Shown: positions 18,377 to 22,235 of the stretch, in pieces | Layout: every line of letters begins with the position of its first letter | Position numbering within the stretch: position 1 is the stretch's first letter | From: a virus | Direction: 5' to 3' (one strand) | Length of the DNA: 22,235 nt | Virus record (IMG/VR): IMGVR_UViG_3300044949_000939 | Span: 1-22,235 of that record | The notes under the pieces: generated by a model | Databases searched by the model: none | Told to the model about the DNA's origin: nothing | Seen by the model: the letters and a program-made list of their open reading frames with translations, nothing else | Position numbers and translations under genes: made by a program

Positions 18377-21300
18377 GCCAAGAAGTCATTGAGGTAACAG
18401 AAAGAGAAGTAGAAGTTATTGAGATTGTGGAGCGCGGCCCCGTTGGGCCAACTGGCCCGCAACCAGATATTAACTATACTGTAGTTTCTTCTAATACCAC
18501 ATTGCAGGCAGCAGATCTTATTGCTGCCGATACTTCTGGAGGGTCTTTTACTCTTACTCTTCCACTAAATCCTAGTAACGGTGATGCGGTAGACATCTTC
18601 GATTTCTCTGACACTTTCGACACCAACAATCTGACTATCGCCAGAAACGGAACCAAGATTGAGGGAATTGAAGAGAATTTAGTCTGTAACATTGAAGGAG
18701 CCTACTTCACGATGATTTATACGGGAGCAACCCGTGGATGGCAGATTCTTCCGCGCTACGGCACTTCTGGCGGTGCTGGAGAGTCTACACTTACCACAAC
18801 TGGTGACATGCTCTATCGGGCTACAGGCGTCAATGCCCGACTCCCAATAGGAACCGCAGGACAGGTTCTGAAAGTAAACAGTGGAGCCACTGCTCCCGAA
18901 TGGGGAACCATCTCCACCGCACCTAGCGGCCCCGCAGGCGGAGACCTCACTGGAACCTATCCTAATCCAACTTTAACTACTACGGGGGTTGTTGCTGGTA
19001 CCTACACCAAAGTCACCGTTGATGCCAAGGGGCGGGCTACTGTCGGAGCTTCCGCCACAAAGTCTGATGTCGGATTAAGCAATGTGGACAATACGTCTGA
19101 TGCCAACAAGCCCGTATCCACAGCTACCCAGACGGCACTAAATCTCAAAGCCAATCTAGAATCTCCCGCTCTCACGGGAACCCCGACAGCACCTACTGCT
19201 GCTGCTGGAACTGATACTACTCAGATTGCTACTACGGCATTTACGCTGGCGAATCGCGGAGACCGATATCTAACAACCAGCACATCTTCCCACTCTCTTA
19301 CTACTGGTTCCAAGACATTTACTGTACAGTCGGGACTTAGTTATACTCCAACACAGGACGTTACCATTGTATACGATGCAGCCCGTCATATGCATGCTTT
19401 TGTTACCAGCTATTCTGGAACATCATTGGTTGTTAATGTCGATACCGTAGAAGGTAGCGGAGGGCCATTCACAGCTTGGACGATCAATGTTGGCGGGCTT
19501 TTGACGGCGCAAGGGGCGCTTCTAGAGGTTAACAATCTCAGTGATGTCAGCAACCCCGCAACCGCACTAACTAATATCGGAGGTGTGCCAACATCCCGAA
19601 GTATTAGTGCTGGCACTGGATTGACTGGCGGCGGCGACCTCACGGCCAACAGGACTTTGGCCGTATCTTACGGAACCACAGCGGGAACCGCTTGCGAGGG
19701 GAATGATGCGCGGCTTTCGGATGACCGCGACCCGAATCTTCATGCCGCAAGTCACCTCCCCGATGGCGCGGATGAGCTTTTTGATCAGTCGTTGAATACG
19801 GGGGATAACGTTGAGTTCGCTAATGTAATATCCACTAGCGGCGTCGAAACTTTCGATCTCATTGTTAATGCTAGTTTTGAGTTTAAGGACTCAGCAAACG
19901 AATTTTCTGCAACAATATCCGCTCAAGACAAACTTAGCGCAAACAGGCAAATTGATATACCCAACGCCAGCGGAACACTCGCCCTCCAAGGAGCCATCAC
20001 CACCTCTGGCCTAACCCAAGCCACCGCCCGCATCCTCGGCCGCACGACAGCCAGCACAGGTGCCGTCGAGGAAATAACAATCGGCTCGGGATTGAGCCTG
20101 TCGGCGGGGGAGTTGTCTTCCACCGTCAGCGCGGGCATCCCTGCAACCCTCCTTGACGCCAAAGGCGACCTCATCGTGGCCTCGGCAGCGGATACGGCGG
20201 CACGGCTGGCAGTCGGAGGCACCAACGGCCATGTGCTGACAGTCGATTCGGCTGAGACTTTGGGAGTGAAGTGGGCGGCGGCGGCTGGAGGCATCGGCGG
20301 CGGCACAGGCTCCACCGACAACGCCATCCTCCGCGCTGACGGCACAGGGGGCAGCACGTTGCAGTCGAGCGGACTCGTCATCGAAGACGCAGTGACCGCT
20401 TTCGCCACAGTCACAGGCGACGCGGGCACCGACATTATCACCGCCACTGGCTCGGCTTTCGCCAACGGCCAAAAGGTGCGCTTCACGGCCCTCACTGGAG
20501 GCGCGGGGCTTAACACCACTACCAACTACTTCGTCATCAACGTCAGTGGAGCGACATTCCAGTTGTCTACGACAGAAGGCGGATCGGCCTCGCTTTTCAC
20601 AACCAACATCACGGCTGGCACTTTGCTCACGGGACACTCCGCCCAAGCTCATGTTCAAGTAAGAAACGCAGCAAGCGATACTAATTCGGCCTTGGTGCTA
20701 ACACCGAAAGGAACTGGGGCATTTATTGTTGGGCCTACTCCAGATGGAACCGCAACTGGCGGAAATGCAAGAGGCGCAAATGCTATTGATATTTCTGCAA
20801 ACAGATCAACAGCAGATCAGGTGGCGAGCGGGAGTAGTTCTTTGGTAATCGGCCAAGGAAGTCGAGCAAGCGCGTCATTTGCAATCGCTTTTGGACAAAA
20901 CATAAATTCATCAGGCCAAGAAGGCGTTGCGGTGGGATATAATTCAAACTCTTCTGCATTTCAGTCTTGTGCGTTTGGGCCAAATTCAAATGCTAACACA
21001 TCTACTGGAGCGTGTGCTGTTGGCCGAAACGCATCATGCAGTGGAGATACCGCATCAGCTTTAGGAAGTTCCTCAACTGCCAGCGCCACTAATGCAGCAG
21101 CAGTAGGGGCAGCAACAGCAAGTCTCCGCGCACAGTTAGCAAGCCGCCCATTCAATGCAATTTATTGGGGCGGCGAAACCACCACCGCAACCCCGCTCAT
21201 TCTCAACTTAGATGCAACGGCCACCAACCGCTTCACCATCGCCGCCTCCACCGCGCTGGCCGTGGACATCCTGCTCGTCGCCCGCCGCTCGGACACGCAG

Positions 21301-21531
21301 GACAAATGGCTCGTCGCCCGCCGATTCCTCGGCATCCGCAGGGATGGTAGCAACAACACATCCCTCATCGGCACGGTGCAAGATTACGGACTCGACCAAT
21401 CCGCAGGCTCGCCTTCATGGACGTTCGCGCTGACCGCCGACGATACCAACGAAGCCCTGCAACTAGAAGTGACAGGCGCGGCCTCCGAGACGATCCAATG
21501 GCGGGCCACTGCATTTTACCGAGTCGCTTAA
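18373..21531 (+). CDS. Large modular tail fibre with YadA-like beta-roll (1052 aa)
   Basis: Modules in order: charged N-terminus; short GPVGPTGP collagen-like link (22-29); fibre domain [20 protein letters not shown] to GWQIL (35-127); fibre repeats [20 protein letters not shown] and [20 protein letters not shown]; the [20 protein letters not shown] block; [20 protein letters not shown] and related repeats; a Hep_Hag/YadA-like beta-roll (about 796-916, repeats such as [20 protein letters not shown]); and a C-terminal beta-sandwich-like domain ending WRATAFYRV. These are established host-binding fibre modules. G+C rises sharply at about 19960-20650 and 21170 onward, suggesting modular exchange. 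Confidence 0.85.
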   Translation: MSQEVIEVTEREVEVIEIVERGPVGPTGPQPDINYTVVSSNTTLQAADLIAADTSGGSFTLTLPLNPSNGDAVDIFDFSDTFDTNNLTIARNGTKIEGIEENLVCNIEGAYFTMIYTGATRGWQILPRYGTSGGAGESTLTTTGDMLYRATGVNARLPIGTAGQVLKVNSGATAPEWGTISTAPSGPAGGDLTGTYPNPTLTTTGVVAGTYTKVTVDAKGRATVGASATKSDVGLSNVDNTSDANKPVSTATQTALNLKANLESPALTGTPTAPTAAAGTDTTQIATTAFTLANRGDRYLTTSTSSHSLTTGSKTFTVQSGLSYTPTQDVTIVYDAARHMHAFVTSYSGTSLVVNVDTVEGSGGPFTAWTINVGGLLTAQGALLEVNNLSDVSNPATALTNIGGVPTSRSISAGTGLTGGGDLTANRTLAVSYGTTAGTACEGNDARLSDDRDPNLHAASHLPDGADELFDQSLNTGDNVEFANVISTSGVETFDLIVNASFEFKDSANEFSATISAQDKLSANRQIDIPNASGTLALQGAITTSGLTQATARILGRTTASTGAVEEITIGSGLSLSAGELSSTVSAGIPATLLDAKGDLIVASAADTAARLAVGGTNGHVLTVDSAETLGVKWAAAAGGIGGGTGSTDNAILRADGTGGSTLQSSGLVIEDAVTAFATVTGDAGTDIITATGSAFANGQKVRFTALTGGAGLNTTTNYFVINVSGATFQLSTTEGGSASLFTTNITAGTLLTGHSAQAHVQVRNAASDTNSALVLTPKGTGAFIVGPTPDGTATGGNARGANAIDISANRSTADQVASGSSSLVIGQGSRASASFAIAFGQNINSSGQEGVAVGYNSNSSAFQSCAFGPNSNANTSTGACAVGRNASCSGDTASALGSSSTASATNAAAVGAATASLRAQLASRPFNAIYWGGETTTATPLILNLDATATNRFTIAASTALAVDILLVARRSDTQDKWLVARRFLGIRRDGSNNTSLIGTVQDYGLDQSAGSPSWTFALTADDTNEALQLEVTGAASETIQWRATAFYRVA

Positions 21532-21532
21532 T

Positions 21533-22069
21533 ATGAACTCCGAACAAATCTATAACGTCCTGCTTGACCAGCCGCGCCAGATCGACGGCAAGACATGGCA
21601 CGGCTTGAGCTACCAGCTAACCCGCGACGAAAGCGGAAAGGTCACGGTCAACGAGCATGGATGGCCGACGAAGCTCACAATCTACGAGGCGGACGGCCCC
21701 GAACTGGATGCGCTGGACGAGGCCACGGTCAAAGCCGCTATCGAGGCCGCGCTGCCCGTGGATGAGAGCTATGTGATTCCGCCGCCGCCTGTGCCGTTTG
21801 TGGAGACTTTTACGGCAGAGCAAGTGGTCGCCAAGTATTTCTCCGCCTACCAAATCGCCGCCCTGCAACGCTTGGAAATGGCCCTGCTCCAAGCAGGCAA
21901 ACCGCTCGGCCCGAAGATGACGGCCTGCAAGCAATGGCTGGAATCCGTCATGCTTGGCTGGGCGCTCGATCCTACGCCGAAGGAGAGCTTTGGCCAGCCT
22001 GCGGCATCGTTTGAAGAGGCCAGCGCGGAGGCTGTTACCGACCTCGCCAGCCCGAACCCCGAAACATAA
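21533..22069 (+). CDS. Fibre-associated protein, possibly assembly factor (178 aa)
   Basis: This 178-residue protein follows the large fibre after one base. It begins MNSEQIYNVLLDQPRQIDGK, has DGPELDALDEATVKAAIEAA, a proline-rich link IPPPPVPF, then helical VVAKYFSAYQIAALQRLEMA and LGPKMTACKQWLESVMLGWA. The position immediately after a fibre gene is typical of tail-fibre assembly chaperones or fibre caps, but the sequence is not a family I can name. It is G+C-rich like the fibre's C-terminal domain, so the two were probably acquired together. Confidence 0.6.
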   Translation: MNSEQIYNVLLDQPRQIDGKTWHGLSYQLTRDESGKVTVNEHGWPTKLTIYEADGPELDALDEATVKAAIEAALPVDESYVIPPPPVPFVETFTAEQVVAKYFSAYQIAALQRLEMALLQAGKPLGPKMTACKQWLESVMLGWALDPTPKESFGQPAASFEEASAEAVTDLASPNPET

Positions 22070-22109
22070 TAGTCGCCTAGAACCCCGAATCCAGATATAC
22101 TAAATAGAA

Positions 22110-22235
22110 ATGGCCTCCCTCTCTGCATATTACCCATTACCAGTAGTAGCTGGCACCACCGCAGGAACCTATGCGGAAGGAGATGACCCAAGGTTTGGAG
22201 ACGGTCTCACCGAAGCCCCAGAAGACGGAATCATA
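22110..22235 (+). CDS. Further fibre-type protein, truncated by the window end
   Basis: An ATG at 22110 opens a frame that runs off the window with 42 codons: MASLSAYYPLPVVAGTTAGT followed by YAEGDDPRFGDG and LTEAPEDG. The AGTYAEGDDPRF and TEAPEDG strings resemble fibre N-terminal segments. It is the third fibre-like gene in the locus. The gap before it (22070-22109) is short and A/T-rich, with no Shine-Dalgarno sequence. Confidence 0.6.
   Translation, partial: MASLSAYYPLPVVAGTTAGTYAEGDDPRFGDGLTEAPEDGII

Noticed and set aside
19923-20658. Long leftward frames (200 and 215 residues) inside the fibre gene
   Set aside because: They arise from G/C-rich codon bias on the opposite strand of an evident fibre coding region and have no family pattern.
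1-22235. tRNA or rRNA genes
   Set aside because: I saw no cloverleaf-like segment with a T-arm GTTCRANNC motif and matching acceptor ends; a tRNA scan would be decisive.

Overview
This window is part of a double-stranded DNA tailed-phage genome (or prophage). Evidence for this is a large terminase subunit (13537-15378), a DnaB-type replicative helicase (10861-12165), a RusA-like resolvase, a dCMP deaminase, HNH endonucleases, a run of tail-fibre genes, and very tight gene packing with many 4-base ATGA overlaps. The host is probably Gram-negative, because the phage encodes a lipoprotein and two proteins with Sec-type signal peptides. Most genes have no Shine-Dalgarno sequence; starts are usually preceded by A/T-rich sequence such as TTTATAA or TTTCATAA. 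The Asn/Thr-rich fibre repeats (RTNLGLG type) and this start context suggest a Verrucomicrobiota-like host, but that is a weak inference. Portal, capsid, tail-tube, DNA polymerase, lysin and integrase genes are not seen here.

Layout. (1) Bases 1-662 hold no convincing gene. They contain an iteron-like cluster of ACGCTA/TAGCGT boxes with a hairpin (285-379), followed by pyrimidine-rich and A/T-rich tracts; this is a possible replication origin. (2) Bases 663-7444 are a leftward block of about 24 small early-type genes: unknown proteins, a PD-(D/E)XK-like putative nuclease, tiny membrane peptides, dCMP deaminase, an HExxH protein, a RusA-like resolvase, helix-turn-helix proteins, an HNH nuclease and a winged-helix replication-type protein at the head. 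(3) Bases 7445-7798 are a divergent control region with two interleaved inverted repeats and a structured rightward leader. (4) Bases 7799-12165 run rightward: a secreted coiled-coil protein, a conserved phage protein, a lipoprotein, small genes, a glycosyltransferase-like protein and DnaB. An HNH gene is inserted in the opposite orientation at 8896-9282. (5) Bases 12143-13508 are a leftward two-gene island (terminase-small-subunit-like HTH protein and a cysteine-rich protein) that converges on dnaB and diverges from terL. (6) Bases 13537-22235 run rightward: terL, then at least three tail-fibre cassettes with two paralogous BppU-like genes.

How the parts may work together (inference): the divergent region at 7.45-7.8 kb separates early leftward DNA-metabolism and host-takeover genes from rightward replication and envelope genes. 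The terminase pair sits head to head around a 28-base shared control region. The fibre locus is modular and has been shuffled, with duplicated adaptor-like genes and abrupt base-composition changes inside the 1052-residue fibre. Many proteins under 60 residues are reported here after direct translation of the gaps.
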